Source of the DNA: Lasioglossum baleicum
Lineage: Eukaryota; Arthropoda; Insecta; Hymenoptera; Halictidae
NCBI RefSeq assembly: GCF_051020765.1
Contig: NC_134934.1
Location: 13,344,001-13,408,000, forward strand
DNA length: 64,000 nt
Direction: 5' to 3'
Under the pieces are notes generated by a model. The model saw only the letters and a program-made list of their open reading frames with translations, did no database searches and was not told the origin of the DNA. Of this stretch, positions 44,636 through 56,635 are shown one piece after another (the first letter of the stretch is position 1; each line of letters starts with the position of its first letter). The position numbers were made by a program, and so were the translations under genes.

Positions 44636-45207
44636 ATTATTTACCAGGCTCCGGCGCGGCCATTACAGTGTTTCGGTAATGGGCGTTCGGATGCAGAGCA
44701 GTCTACTGTATCGGCGAATTCTACCTCGCGCGATTCTATACGTATACATGTCCGCAGCATTGATTCGCGCTGGAAAAGTACGAGAGACATGAGAAAATGA
44801 AAGTACAGCAGTCGCTTTAGATCGATCAGCCCCAGCGAGAGAACGGACCGGTCGTCGTCTCACCATCGTTGTCCTTACGTCGGCGTCAACTCACGAGATT
44901 GCGCGATGATGTCATGTATTCGGCCGAGTTTACGCGTGTTTGTAAACAGGCAGAGGGAACGAGAGAAACAGCCCAGAAAGACGGACCATGGGCGAACAAG
45001 GGGGGCGGGGAGTAACGACGGCGATAGAGGAAAGAGGGGCGGGGGAGGAGGGTCGCTGGATGGAAAGAAAGAAAGAGAGAGAGAGAGAAAGAGTCTTGTG
45101 TCAGGCACCTTGCCGTTCCAACTGCGCAGCATCTCGCCCGGTTCTCGTACGGTTTCGTCGAGGTTCCCTACGCAGCGTCGTTCGTCTCGTTTTCTCGTAT
45201 ACGAGCG

Positions 45208-45215
45208 TGACGTCA
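45208..45215. promoter_or_regulatory. CRE/ATF-type palindrome TGACGTCA
   Basis: In a G/C-rich, GA-repeat-containing patch (44880-45330), context CGTGACGTCAT. No gene is identified beside it. Confidence 0.35.
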
Positions 45216-45338
45216 TGCTGCAAGTTTCATCGGAATAGCCGGGCGAGGAACGGGGCAGAAGGGGGACCCACGGGAAGAGGGAGGGACGTTACGTGGGGAT
45301 GGAGAAAATGGGCGGGAGACGCGCGCGCAAAATATATA

Positions 45339-45632
45339 CAGGGTGTTCGAATTGGAAGTATTTCGTAAGGACATCCTACGAACGAGATGAAGACGAAATT
45401 GGAATTTTTCGTTATCTTCCCCGAGTTTTGTTCACGACTAACGTAGCGATTAATTGTTATTTATATTTGCCGCTTGACGCGCCCGACGTACGAGCGTCGC
45501 TATCGGTGAAGGGATTTCGAATAGTTAATTTGTAAATAGAGCCTCTATACCGACATTTTCTGAGTCTTGATGTTTATCAAATTCTGATTCGAGCTACCGA
45601 AATATTTATTGCAAGCTGACACGGACACCCTG
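45339..45632. mobile_element. CAGGGTG-type MITE, TA-flanked
   Basis: CAGGGTGTTCGAATTGGAAG at the left and GACACGGACACCCTG at the right, TA on both sides; 294 bp, non-coding. Its ends resemble 5225 and 25540. Confidence 0.8.
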
Positions 45633-46033
45633 TACATACCGCCACGTATACGCGTGCGCACAGAGGGTTGCAGCGTCGTCGATGCATCGACTGTTACCTG
45701 CATACGACGGTCTGCATGCAGAGTGTACTAGCGCGGTGACATCGCTCGTGTGTAGCTGTTGGTTGGCTCGTTGGTTGGCTCGTTGGTCGACTGCTTTTGC
45801 CTCTGCCCTCCTCTCATCTACCTACTGCACCTATATCTTCGTAGCGTAACCGGTTACGCGCCGCGTGCAAAGTCCTACACATCCCCGCGCCTCCCGGCTA
45901 TATCTCCTTCCTCCTTCCAGTTGCTTCTTTTCCTTTCTTTTCAGACCCATCTCTCTTCCGAACCGTTCCCAACCTCCCCCACTTCTTCTTTCTCGCTTTT
46001 CTTTTATGCATCATTCTCGCTCTTTCTGCATGC

Positions 46034-46535
46034 TCCGAGGTACAACCATGCGCAAACGATGCAACAGACCAGGCTAGCCACCTAGCTAGCTAGCTGATTG
46101 ACTGGCTGACTGGCTGACTCGCTGACTGTGCGCGAACGCTGTAAATAACATTCGAATTATTCGAACGTCCAAACCACTCGGACTAGCTCGAATCAGAGCC
46201 GCGTCATGAGTCTACCAGGGCCTAAGCGTATTTATTGGTACATATTTCTGTTACTCGACTCTGGAAGGTGATCAACACACAAAATTATTTGAGCGTTCAT
46301 TTTTCAATTCCCATAAAATATTTTTCACTATACGAACTTCGGGGTACCATGCGCAAACGATGCAACATACCAGGCTAGCCACCTAGCTAGCCGATCGACT
46401 GGCTGCTTCGCTGGCTGTGCGCGAACGCTGTAAATAACGTTCGAATTATTCGAACGTCCAAACCACTCGGACTAGCTCGAATCAGAGCCGCGTCACGAGT
46501 CTACCAGACCCTAAGCGTATTTATTGGGATCAAAT
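46034..46535. repeat. Tandem duplication, about 300 bp unit
   Basis: GGTACCATGCGCAAACGATG-like sequence through CGAATTATTCGAACGTCCAA and CCTAAGCGTATTTATTGG occurs at about 46040-46240 and again at 46345-46530. The first copy has an expanded CTAGCTAGCTAG / GACTGGCT microsatellite (46082-46130). ATTTTTCACTATACGAAC follows both. Confidence 0.85.
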
Positions 46536-47284
46536 ATTTTTCACTATACGAACAGCTGAATTAATATTTTTACAACACCACTGTCCACCATTCATTTTCG
46601 CCGCATTCTGCACGTGTGTTCTTTTCTCGCTCGTCAGCAATACAGAGCTCGCGTGTATGCTAACTCCTCTTTTTCGACTCACAATCAGCCCGATCCCCGC
46701 GGTCATCTAGCGGGGGGCGTGCTCTTTATCCTACTCCGTCTCTGTCATGCCACGCGATTTGTTCGAACATGTAGTATTCTCTGCCACGCTACAGTTGTCT
46801 GCCTCGGTCAATATCACATCGTACTCTCCAGCTACGCGCAGTGCGCGTTAATGCCGCACGGTACGCGGTCTCGTTTTTAGAATAGGTTACATCAGTCCGG
46901 TCATGCACCCGTTATATGTATACAGAATTTACGGACCGTTTCCCTCTTGCGTTTTTCTAGCGGCTCGCCAAGATGCCTATGAAATTTTCTGTTGGCCAAT
47001 TTTCATACGAATAATCATCTTCATTATGAAAATCTATAAAACAGGTTAAGTACACAGTGATTCGCACTTCGTTTCCCTCTGTAAGCAAACGAAAACCAAC
47101 ATTCGTGACAACATTTCGACACATACTAAAGAAAAAGTACATATGTATTTTCATTGTTTTTCTTTTTTTTCACCGAAAAGCTCACCTCGCTGCTCCACTA
47201 TAAATCCATACTAACGTCGTGAGGCACAACTGGACGTTTCGAAGTATTTAGTAGAAACTAAATTGTTTTTGTTCTCATTGGCTG
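46536..47284. other. No gene seen
   Basis: Unique DNA with moderate GC content at 46600-46880; short open frames have no recognisable features. Confidence 0.35.
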
Positions 47285-47700
47285 GCAGACTTGCGATGGC
47301 AGTAAAGGGTACACCCGCAGTAATAGGTACATGTACCTTACCAATCCTAAAACGTTAGACTGCTGCGAATCTCGTTTCTCATCATAATTACAGTTCACAC
47401 CGCAGTATTAGGGACATTCCTAATGATTTTTGCACCGCAGTAATGTGTTCCTCTTTCACTTTAATGTACGTAATGCTGAGGGCTTAATTTTTTTATTAAA
47501 AAAACCAACAGAAGTTTCTTTTTATATTTTTGTTTTATCGAAGTAGGTATCGAAATAATAATAAAATTTTCCGCTATGTAATTTAAAGTAATTGAAGAAC
47601 GTAGAATCTCTCATGTGAAGAACGGTCCTTTGGTAATCGCGTTAGTAGAAGAATGGTCTCATTTTTGCCTTTTGCCTGAGATTATATGAAGCTTGATAAA
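47285..47700. repeat. Inverted relative of 42075-42440
   Basis: CCGCAGTAATAGGTACATGT..., CTTTAATGTACGTAATGCTGAGGGCTTAA, then TTTTATCGAAGTAGGTAT... run as the reverse of 42075-42440. The TTAA at the junction suggests a piggyBac-type piece joined to mariner sequence. Confidence 0.7.
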
Positions 47701-47899
47701 AAATACGTGGAATTTGTAAATTTCCCGGACTGTATAAATCCAATTGCTTTCTTGTTGTGTCGGTACAGTTGTTCTTAACGTATGTTGACATGGGTGGCCA
47801 TATTGAATGCTTAGTCCGTTGTTAGTTGTCGAAAAGGTTACACGTGTTTAGGCGAGTTCAGCGATTTTTTACTTGACTTTTTTTGCTTGTTCGTGATAT

Positions 47900-48151
47900 T
47901 TGGCCAAAAACAATACCGTTATCGTGCCTCAGCCTCCTTATTCACCGGACATGGCTCCCTGCGACTTCTTCTTATTCCGGAAACTGAAAGGAACCATGAA
48001 AGGACGACGCTATGCCAACATTGAAGAGATAAAGACCGAAAATTGCGTTCGAGAACTGCTTCGAAAATTGGAAAAAGGCGCTGGCATAAATGTATTATGT
48101 CTGAAGGGGAGTATGTACTTTGAAGGGGACAAAGTTAATATCGATGAATAA
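47900..48151 (+). pseudogene. mariner transposase remnant (C-terminal third)
   Basis: An 83-codon frame with the mariner signature PPYSPDMAPCDFFLF, which carries the third catalytic Asp of the DD34D triad. It continues with KLKGTMKGRRYANIEEIK and ends YFEGDKVNIDE before TAA. The first two catalytic Asp and the helix-turn-helix domain are missing, and a segment between IEEIK and YFEGD is shorter than in intact mariners. This is a dead copy. Sequence after the stop (48200-48330) matches the inverse of the 37110-37583 repeats, marking the mariner 3' end. Confidence 0.85.
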
Positions 48152-48689
48152 ATCAAGATTTTTCGAGAAAAACTAAAATTCAGCGTTTTCTTTGATCAAA
48201 CCTCGTACAAATATGAGAGCGATTGACAATTGTGTTGCTTCGCCAACGAGAATGCAATCTCATTAAATTGTACAAATTTATTCAGGACAAAATATTGATT
48301 TCGACGTATTTGAATCTCGTCCGGAAAAAATGTACTTATTACATTAACTACACATTAGCGTAAGGTTATCATTGTAATACTATGTATGTAATACAGGCTG
48401 CAGAATAACTTTTTACATACTAGAGGTTACAACTGTACAATAAAAAAAAGAAAAAAAGTGTCCGTGCTCGCGGACACTGTGGTATATTGAATACAATGGC
48501 GACAAAGTTATTAAATCAGACGTGGTCATGTTCGAGTTTCGTTTCCTTTCTTAGGTCCCCCTAATAGTTTCCGCGGGCAATGCCACCTAACCCAGACGAT
48601 GGTCCGAGCGCATATTGCACCGGACGGTTAATGGCGTGATGGCGTGACATCGGCGTACACGCACGCCGAGGTGGGGCAGATGGAACCGA

Positions 48690-48745
48690 ACCAAACCGAA
48701 CAGAACGAAACGAAACGAAACGAACCGAACCGAAATGAAACGGCT
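48690..48745. repeat. GAAAC/GAACC pentamer microsatellite
   Basis: About 10 units of ACCGAA/ACGAA type in a CpG-rich patch; it causes artefactual Asn-Glu-Thr open frames. Confidence 0.85.
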
Positions 48746-48829
48746 CTAGAACCACCTAGAACGCGATGTCGCGTGTCCCATGCTTGCAGTCGCGTGCGTC
48801 GCGAGTATTACACGCGATCTCTCGACTAA

Positions 48830-49822
48830 ATGCTTTGCCTCACGAACACCGCCGCTGCGTCGTTTTGCTTCTTCCCTCCCTTCTAATTCCTAACCCTTTA
48901 AACCTCTCTTAAGCCGATACTGGTGTACACGTTCCTATTACTTTACGCCGCTCGAGATTAGACGTTTATCTCGCACGGCAAACAGTTATAAATTTCATTG
49001 CGACGGGAAAACCGTGTACATACCACGACACGATTGCTTCTTGCTTTCCCGGCCAATGGCGTCCGCGATTCGATCTTTGATTTACCGCAATGGAGAGCCA
49101 AGTGAGTGAGTACCTGAGAGTATTTGCAAACTCTCGTTATCCAAACGGGGAATGACTTTACAATTTGGTAGAAAGCTTTTCACGTACACTTGTATGTTGA
49201 AAAACTTGTGCGACTCAGCTGTTCGACTCTCTTCGTCCTTCTCACGTCGCTTTGTAATTATTTCTATGTTATTGTAATTATTTTACGTACGCGTCTGCTG
49301 AGTCCTTTTTTTAACGGTACATACATGTATAATACAGGCCCGTATTTATATGAACGGTCCGCTGCGTGATATTTCTCCGAATGGTTTCTTAGTTTCTTAG
49401 TTTCTGTTGTACATTAAATGCTCCTCCTTTCGCTAATCAATTTATGCAGCAAAGTTCTCTTGTCTTTAATAGGTAGTTTCACTGCTAAATGCAATTTACA
49501 AAAATAAATCCTGGAACGTTCGAACGTTTCAACGTAGGTGTGTACTTTTAACATTACTCTGCAATACACGTGATGCAGCGTCGCGTATCTCCCGAAGGGA
49601 AAATGCACTTGTAGAATGTGAACTTGGCGGGTATGTGCGTGTCTACGTGTTCTTTTGTCAAGACTTCGTGAGAAAGCGTTCCACAATGACACGGTCATAC
49701 GTGTACAGTGCAGAAACGAGTGACTCGGCGAGAGCGAACACGGCAGCGACGAATTACCTTGCCACAGTTAGTGGCAAATATAATGACATTTCGAAAAGCA
49801 TTTTCTCTGGTCAGTAATATTC
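48830..49822. other. No gene seen
   Basis: Unique DNA without supported coding frames or clear repeats. Confidence 0.35.
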
Positions 49823-49830
49823 TATGCCTG

Positions 49831-50022
49831 CAGTGGCGAGTTACCCTATGGGCAACTTGGGCAAATTCCCGGGGCCCCAAGCAAAAGGAGGCCCGAACAC
49901 AAACGAAGATCCAAAAGATCCAATTTCTACGTTTTTCTCATAAAGTTATTTAGTTGGGGTTGGAGGCTCCGGAATTCTACTTTGCCCAAGGCCCCAACTA
50001 GTTATGTTATAACGCGCTACTG
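49831..50022 (+). mobile_element. hAT MITE, family H1, copy 2
   Basis: A 192 bp element, ends CAGTGGCGAG and CGCGCTACTG, with an 8-bp duplication TATGCCTG/GATGCCTG (7 of 8). Inverse orientation to 11457-11636. Confidence 0.88.
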
Positions 50023-50241
50023 GATGCCTGTATGTATTTAGTTCTCGTGCACAATCTTTTGGCTAAAAGCTGTACAAACGAATACAAATTGCCGCAGGAG
50101 TAACCTAAGTTTCAGCGTGAATAAGATCACGTTTCTGTGACGTCGGTCGATAACGGCTGGTCGGTTGAAGTAATTGATATACAGCAGGCATGTCAAACAC
50201 GCGGCCCGACCAAAAACTTTGAAAATGTTGATGACAATTTA

Positions 50242-51362
50242 TAGGTTTTATATACATTCCACATTCACCCTTTTGCAAGTCAATATCACCTTTCTGCAAA
50301 TCAATTTCACCCTTTTGCAAATCAAATTCACCCTTTTGTAAATCAATTTCGCCCATTAAGAATATTTAAAATTAATTATTTATTTATTTTGATTAAATTT
50401 TATATTTATTTAGTCACACGTGAACAGTGTCATTACTGCGAGGGAAGACTCAATACTCAATACGCTTCAATAAATATGTACTTTCATTTCTAAAATTTAT
50501 TAATCAGAAAATGCAGGGGCGGCGCGAGGCAGGTTCAGCGCGTTCGCCGGAACCCGGCCTCGCGTTTTAAAAGGCCCCGCGGTCTACGAAAACTCATCAG
50601 ACATTTTGCAGGACCCCCTGTATAGTAGATTGAATATTCGGGTGTGTGTGGAAAATGCAATCGCATAATCCACTAATCGATGACAACTTGCTGCACACTG
50701 ACATGAGTGCAAGATTTTCTCTCCCCTTTTTGCATTGAAATATTTCGTTGCAGCGTGTTGCATACGTTGACATTAAATGTTGACATCAAACGTTGGCACG
50801 TCTGCAACACGGGTGCGGAGGACATTAGGTGTTAAGGAAATTACCCAATTAGAAAACGCCGATTTTGATAAACTTTTTACGGAATGATGATACCATAAGC
50901 AGATGCAACACATTTTTTAAGTTAGCGTTGATTCAGTTTGAAGGCGTGACAAAAAGATAAGTATAGGATTTCAATGTGTATTCTGGCTCCGCAAAAGGTC
51001 ACGCCGGAAGAGAAAATGGTCACAATGAATATCCATATCTAGTAGATATTATCTACACACAGAGTTTTCATACATTACGAAGTTACAGAATTGGTAATTG
51101 CTTTTAAATAAGTATTTGATCTACATATTTGCAGAGTAAATAAAATTTTGAATTTCTTAACAATTAATTTACATTCGATCTGATTTTTTTTACAGAAACT
51201 TACTTAAAAATACTTTATTTGTAAAAGGTTGAATTTGATTTCCAAAAGGGTGAAATTAATTTGCAGAACGGTGAAATTGAGTTGCAAAAGGGTGAAATTG
51301 ATTTACAGTTTACAGAACGGTGAAATTGACTTGCAGAAGGGTGAATTTGGAGTGCATACCTG
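50242..51362. mobile_element. 1.1 kb transposon with 21-bp tandem repeats in its inverted ends
   Basis: The left end holds four 21-bp units (CACCCTTTTGCAAATCAATTT type) at 50266-50349. The right end holds six inverse units (AAGGGTGAAATTGACTTGCAG type) at about 51222-51354, one followed by a 7-bp AGTTTAC duplication. The outer tips are TAGGTTTTATATACATTCC and GGAGTGCATACCTG, next to TA. The 870 bp centre has no open frame, so it depends on an unseen transposase. Multiple subterminal units suggest arrayed transposase-binding sites. Confidence 0.75.
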
Positions 51363-51912
51363 TACAACTAGAATTAATCGAAATGCAGTGTGATTCCATA
51401 TTGAAACAAAAATATGAATATGGATATGGATGTTGTAATTCCACATTTTCACAATTATTTATCTGTCGACCGATTTCCGTATTTCAGCTATGTTCGGTAG
51501 CAGTGGTAGCACATATGTATATGTGTGTGTGTGCGAACCACTACATATTATCATCGTAAAAAATAATAAAACTGCGGAAAGGTCGAGATGAACAGACCAG
51601 CGTGTACAATCAATTTCAAAAATAATTACATTTCAACAAATTCAACCAAATTTTGACAATTTGATTACTGAAAAACATTGTTTCTTCAAGTTTCTTCGAA
51701 ACAAAAATGAAATAGTTTTAATCAAATAAAGTAAACTTGATGTTAAGGTATATTATTAAGTGGAATCAAACACAGTCCAGTGAAATGGGTTTCTGAAAAA
51801 AACTTTATTGTAAAACGGCTAATATGTATAACTGTACCAGGTATGTTCTGCCTATACCGACTCTTTTGTCGAACTACTGATTACTACTGAACAAACTCGC
51901 GTCTCGCGATTC
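51363..51912. other. No gene seen
   Basis: AT-rich sequence with no supported frame. Confidence 0.35.
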
Positions 51913-52007
51913 GATCGTCGCTTCGGCTGCTGATCGTCATTTCGACCACCGATCGTCATTTCGACCGCCGATCGTCATTTCGACCGCCGATCGTCACTTC
52001 GAGGTGA
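51913..52007. repeat. 19-bp tandem repeat, five units
   Basis: GATCGTCATTTCGACCGCC units start at 51913, 51932, 51951, 51970 and 51989; the outer two are diverged. Confidence 0.9.
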
Positions 52008-53119
52008 CACACACCACTATACATCATACATTACAATATTACATTACAACGACATTCTTGGATCCTGAGTTTTCATTTCAGGACTGTTTTATTTCAACAC
52101 TTGAAAAAAAACAAATTTTGTACGTATGATATTTTGTATGTGTCCCTTTTATTTCGAGTCTGCTTTTTTCTATTGCGGCTCTCGAATTAATTGATAATAC
52201 TAAATGAGGTGGTATCCCTGATACACAGGGTGTCTCAAAAATGTTGTACTTCCTTGAAAGGAGCGACTCCATGCTTTTTATAAAAATATTGAATTATTTA
52301 ATGTTCATCAAAGGGGGACAAGTGAACAGGCTTGTACAATTCAATAATCTGGAAAAGTCGTTCCTTTTTAGCCCTTGTGTAACGGATTGGGTACCCATTT
52401 ACTACGTTTCTTTCAACAACTTTTAATGTTCCTCTAAAAATATTACAAAATTTTCTACCGCAGTAATCGGTACAGTTCCTCTACACGACGGGTATTAGAA
52501 TGAATTATTAGCAGACCGGAGAAGGGAAGCAGTTGTGATTGAAAGCGATAAAATCGTACCCAATTTCACTTTTTAGCGAGATCTAATCGGACGTCCCGGC
52601 AGATGTTCCACCGCGTTATCGTTGTTTACCTTCATCGAAATTTTTGGTCGAACGAATTAGAGGATCTTTTTGTCGCTGCGAATTCTATCCGAGCAGCAGC
52701 TGTTCGCCGATCCCATTTGTGAGAGTGAGTCGAGGTTCGCGGATTAATATTTACAAGAATGTAGCTAATAACTAGGGGTCTGCGAGTATCCGAAATTTCG
52801 GGTTCGGGTCGGGTCAGGAAATTTATTCGTGTTCGGGTCGGGATCCCGAAAGTTTACCAAGTTCGGGTACTCGCGATTTCGCGTACCCGAAATGGCAGTC
52901 GGGTCGGGTCGAGTCGGGGTCCTGAAAGTTTGCGATATTCGGGTACTCGAAGTTAAAGTTGTATTTATATAAGTATAATGCTGTTTCATGATTTTTCAGT
53001 TCAATCTTTTATTTTTACTGACAGGTTCAGAATGATTTTTGTATTTTTGGTGTAATCGGTTATCGAACTTCGCAAGGAAACAAATATTTTAGAATACATT
53101 ATGTGAAATAATAGTAATT

Positions 53120-55290
53120 TTATCGTAAATTTGCGTGCAGGAAGCATAATTGCTCTACATTTTCCGTTATAAGTTCTGTTCTCGTGGCTATGACAATATT
53201 TCCAGCCTCAGAAAACAATTGTTTGCTGGATACTTGCGTGGCAGGAATGCCAAGGTATTGTCTTGCTGTTTCTGCAAATATAGGTAGTCGTTCAGAATTG
53301 CATTTCCACCATTCTAATATCTCAGTGTTCCGGGGAACAGCGCTTTCTGAAAAGTAAATTTGGGTTTCTTCGTTTATGCGACGATGGAAGGACGGTATTC
53401 TTTCCGTTTCCACACTACCCAAGGCCTCGTTGAAAAATTGCTTTAATTTCGAAGGTTGTTCTATGAAACGAATTAAAGTTTAAAAAGTAGTTTTGCTGAT
53501 GTAATTAAAAATAGTAAAAAGTAATTTATTTGTAAATAATATTGGGGAAATACCATCGTATTGACGTGTGGTTGACGTGCTCGGCATATTACCATATTGG
53601 TCGACATCTATTGCAATAAAGCAATTTGCCATATTTATAATTTTTTGTTTTAAACTATTTACAGCCTCCCATCTCTTTTCTCCTGGTGGTAAAAGGAGAT
53701 CCTTAAACCGTGGATCTAACAACATCGCATGAACGAATATCTCGTCCTTTATAACGGGTTCAAAATGCACCTGTAAGCGAAATGTTACCTGTGGCAGGTA
53801 CCTTTTAATTGATTTCGGACTCGACGAATTAAAAAAATAACAATTACCTTCAATGCGTTACACAAATAATTAGAAAATTCGATAGCTTTTTTAGTCTGCG
53901 TTTTATCTGGTTTAAGTACATTTATCAGACCAATGTACATTGGTAGATATTGAGATAGAGTTGGATATCTTTCTCCACACATTATCTCGGTAGCATCTTT
54001 TAGTGGTTGAAGAACGGTTACTATGGTTTCAGCAAGATTCCATTCATCATTATTCAAATTTTCTGCCATATGTTCTTCACATAATGTCATGGTTAATGGT
54101 TTTTGTAAAATTATTAGTCGTTGTAACATGGCATACATTGTAATCCACCGTGTGTCTACGTCTTGTATCAATTCGAGAGGTTCTTCATGAGGATTATCAG
54201 TCGACTGAATGTGTAAAAATTTCTCCGTGATAGATGTAGATCGTGAGAAAAATCCTACCAATTCTTCGCATTTTTTCCGCAGTCCTGTATATTCTGTACT
54301 TTGTTTCATTGCAGATTTAACTGCTAGCTCTAGGCAATGAGCATAGCAGGGAATTCGTTTCCAATTTTCTTGAGAGTCTATTGCTTTCACTATATTGTGA
54401 CCATTATCAGTGACAAAAAATAAGGGTTTATTGAGTGTATTACTATTACTATTTAATTCCCATGTTCGTAAAGATGTAAGCAATACAGTTTCTAAGTGTT
54501 CAGCCGTATGCGATTCTGTTAATTCAGTTAAATTTAACATAAAATGACACATCTTAAAATCTTTACTTATATAATGGACTGTCAGTGATAAATAACTCTC
54601 TATAGATCGAGAGGTCCAGCCATCGGCTGTAAATGCGAAAACTAACTCTCCTATTAATTCCGTAAAAATATAGAAATTAATTAATACATGTATATTAGAA
54701 TCAATCAATATAAATTAAACAGAAAATGAAAATAGCAAAAATCAGTTACCTTCTGCCAGATTCGCATGTATTTTTTTCCTAATATCGTTTTTTAAATCTT
54801 CGTACATACGAGGTATAATATTTGTCTCAAATGTTGCACTGCTTGGGATCTGATATCGTGGTTCGGCATTATTTAATAAGGACCGAAATCCGGCATCCTC
54901 AACAATAGTATACGGTTGCATATCCAAAGCCATCATCCGTGCGATTGTTTCGGTTAATTTTTTCGCACGTACAGAATCTGTACTTAAATACGTGTATTCT
55001 GTGTTTTCTTCACTAGTAATACTATCGTTTCGTAGACTTGTTACGTTTACTGCAGCTGTATCCATTACTTCGCAATGTTTGGTTTTCAAATGTCGCGTAA
55101 GACTACTAGTATTGCTATATTTAATAACAAATTCTCGCTTACACAGTAGACATTGGGCTTTAGACCGGCCAATTTTTCTGAAATGTTGCCACACGGAACT
55201 TCTATTACGATATTTTCGTAGTAGACCGTCACTTTCATCCAGCACTGTTGCCTTACTATCGACAACAAAGTCTTCACTGAAATGCGACAT
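53120..55290 (-). CDS. hAT-family transposase with BED zinc finger (intact, four exons)
   Basis: Exons (minus): 55290-54750, 54650-53848, 53770-53554, 53460-53120. Three GT-AG introns (77-99 bp) keep phase and give 633 residues with no stop or frameshift. The start is the first ATG (MSHFSEDF). Seen: a BED-type zinc finger at the N-terminus (C47, C50, H67, H72); the RNase-H-like catalytic core with FTADGWTSRS (first Asp, about 190) and FVTDNGHNIV (second Asp, about 262); the CYAHCLELAV motif; a DVDTRWITMYAML segment; and the C-terminal dimerisation block with SSKQLFSEAGNIV and a final FLHAN. Known: hAT transposases cut and paste DNA with 8-bp target duplications. Length and motif order are normal, so the protein could be functional. 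An upstream non-coding exon cannot be excluded. Confidence 0.93.
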
Positions 55291-55535
55291 AAATATGTCC
55301 TTTGGCACACTTTGTTCCGTTTGAACAGTTTATACAAAATATGTTCGCTCTGTGCGACGTCTTCAAGACTACTGAATGTATCGGGACGTTTGTGTTTCTA
55401 GTAAACACTCAGGCATGTGCGGGCCGCCCGATATTCGGGTTCGGGTCGGGTCGCAGGAAGTCGGGCGAGCTCGATTCGAGTGCGCGATACTACATGACAC
55501 GTCGGACGGCTCGAGCGTTTCGGGCTACCCGAGAG

Positions 55536-56022
55536 CATAGATTTTATAGAGATAGACTGCGCGGCCTGTACGAAGCATTGAAGCCTGTCATGGCGGCTGG
55601 TCGTATATCTATCTCACTCGCACACCGATAGTTGGTGGGGGCGCAGCGAGCCAATCAACTCTCACTTCCTACGCACTCCCCACTTTCATTAGGCGAATCT
55701 CTCCCCACCAACTCGTCAATTAGAAAGAGAGCGCCTTAGGACCACTACAGGCTCTCTCTCTCACTCTTTATACCCCGGCCGCCATGGCAGGCTTCAACGC
55801 TTCGTACAGGCCGCGCAATCTATACTTGACTCCAAATAAGAATGTACTTATTAGCCGACGAATTTAAGACTCTACTGCGCATCTGACTCTAACGGAACAC
55901 GTTCATTGGCTAATCCCCCTACTCGTACTTCGCTGACCACGCAATCATTGGCTGACGCACAACGACTTGCGCAGTACAAGTACATTCTTATTTGGAGTCA
56001 AGTATATCTCTATAAGTCTATG
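55536..56022. mobile_element. hAT-like MITE, second nesting level
   Basis: CATAGATTTTATAGAGATAG... and ...CTCTATAAGTCTATG inverted ends, continuing into GCGCGGCCTGTACGAAGC on both arms. A perfect 8-bp duplication CCCGAGAG flanks it (55528-55535, 56023-56030). It is itself split by 55825-56002. Confidence 0.88.
55825..56002. mobile_element. TA-flanked MITE, third nesting level
   Basis: A 178 bp element, ends CTTGACTCCAAATAAGAATG and CATTCTTATTTGGAGTCAAG, perfect inverted repeats of at least 24 bp, TA on both sides. The perfect ends mark it as the youngest piece of the nest. Confidence 0.9.
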
Positions 56023-56420
56023 CCCGAGAGTTTCAGGCTGTCTGAGAGTGACTCGACTTCGTCGGGTATCGCGATAACTCGCTAGCCCAAACTTGTCCGA
56101 TTCTTTCCGAACCCACCCGACGAAGTCGAGTCACTCTCAGGTATGTCCCGAAATTCTCGGATAATTCGAAAATCTCGGTCCGCCCGATGTGTCATGAAGT
56201 ATCGCGCGCCCGAATCTAGCCCGCCCGGCTCTCTTCGAAACCGCCCAACGATTCGGGCGCCCGAAAATCGAGCGGCCCGCACATCCCTAAACAGTACTAA
56301 ACACTGCTCTTATAAGACAAGGACTCTTCGTCCGCAAACTGTTCGTATAAGAGCACTGTTTAGAAAACAGTGTATACTACAAATCGAAATATTATTATTA
56401 TTGTAACCAATGATTGTTTC

Positions 56421-56635
56421 CAGGATTGCAAGGGTGCGGAATTCGCCTTCTCATTTCTCGATAATACAAACACGGAGTTTCTCAATAGTCAAAAACGCTA
56501 GATAAAAGATCGATCTAGGGCGCCATCTGCCTGAAAAGTCCTATATTTTATCTAGCGTTTTTGACTACTGAAAAACTCTGTATTTGTATTATCGAGAAAT
56601 GAGAAGGCGAATCCCGCACCCTTGCAATCCTGGAA
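56421..56635. repeat. Palindromic MITE
   Basis: Arms of about 105 bp pair from TTCCAGGATTGCAAGGGTGC to GCACCCTTGCAATCCTGGAA; the centre is GATCGATCTAGGGCGCC. Confidence 0.85.

Larger units (their letters stand above)
55410..56287. mobile_element. Non-autonomous hAT element nested in the larger hAT
   Basis: Ends GGCATGTGCGGGCCGCCCG and CGGGCGGCC-like GAGCGGCCCGCACATCC, with an 8-bp duplication TAAACACT/TAAACAGT (7 of 8). The interior is GGGTTCGGGTCGGG-rich, as in the host hAT, so it is a cousin family. It is split by 55536-56022. Confidence 0.75.

Noticed and set aside
50105..50356. Repetitive 83-codon frame (GEIDLQKGE repeats)
   Set aside because: Generated by the 21-bp subterminal DNA repeats; the inverse end has no matching protein and the element centre is non-coding.
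51913..52007. Possible CRISPR array from regularly spaced 19-bp repeats
   Set aside because: Units are directly adjacent with no spacers, and the window is eukaryotic.
55302..55631. Plus-strand 109-codon frame beside the hAT gene
   Set aside because: It crosses the boundary of two nested transposons, so it cannot be one gene.
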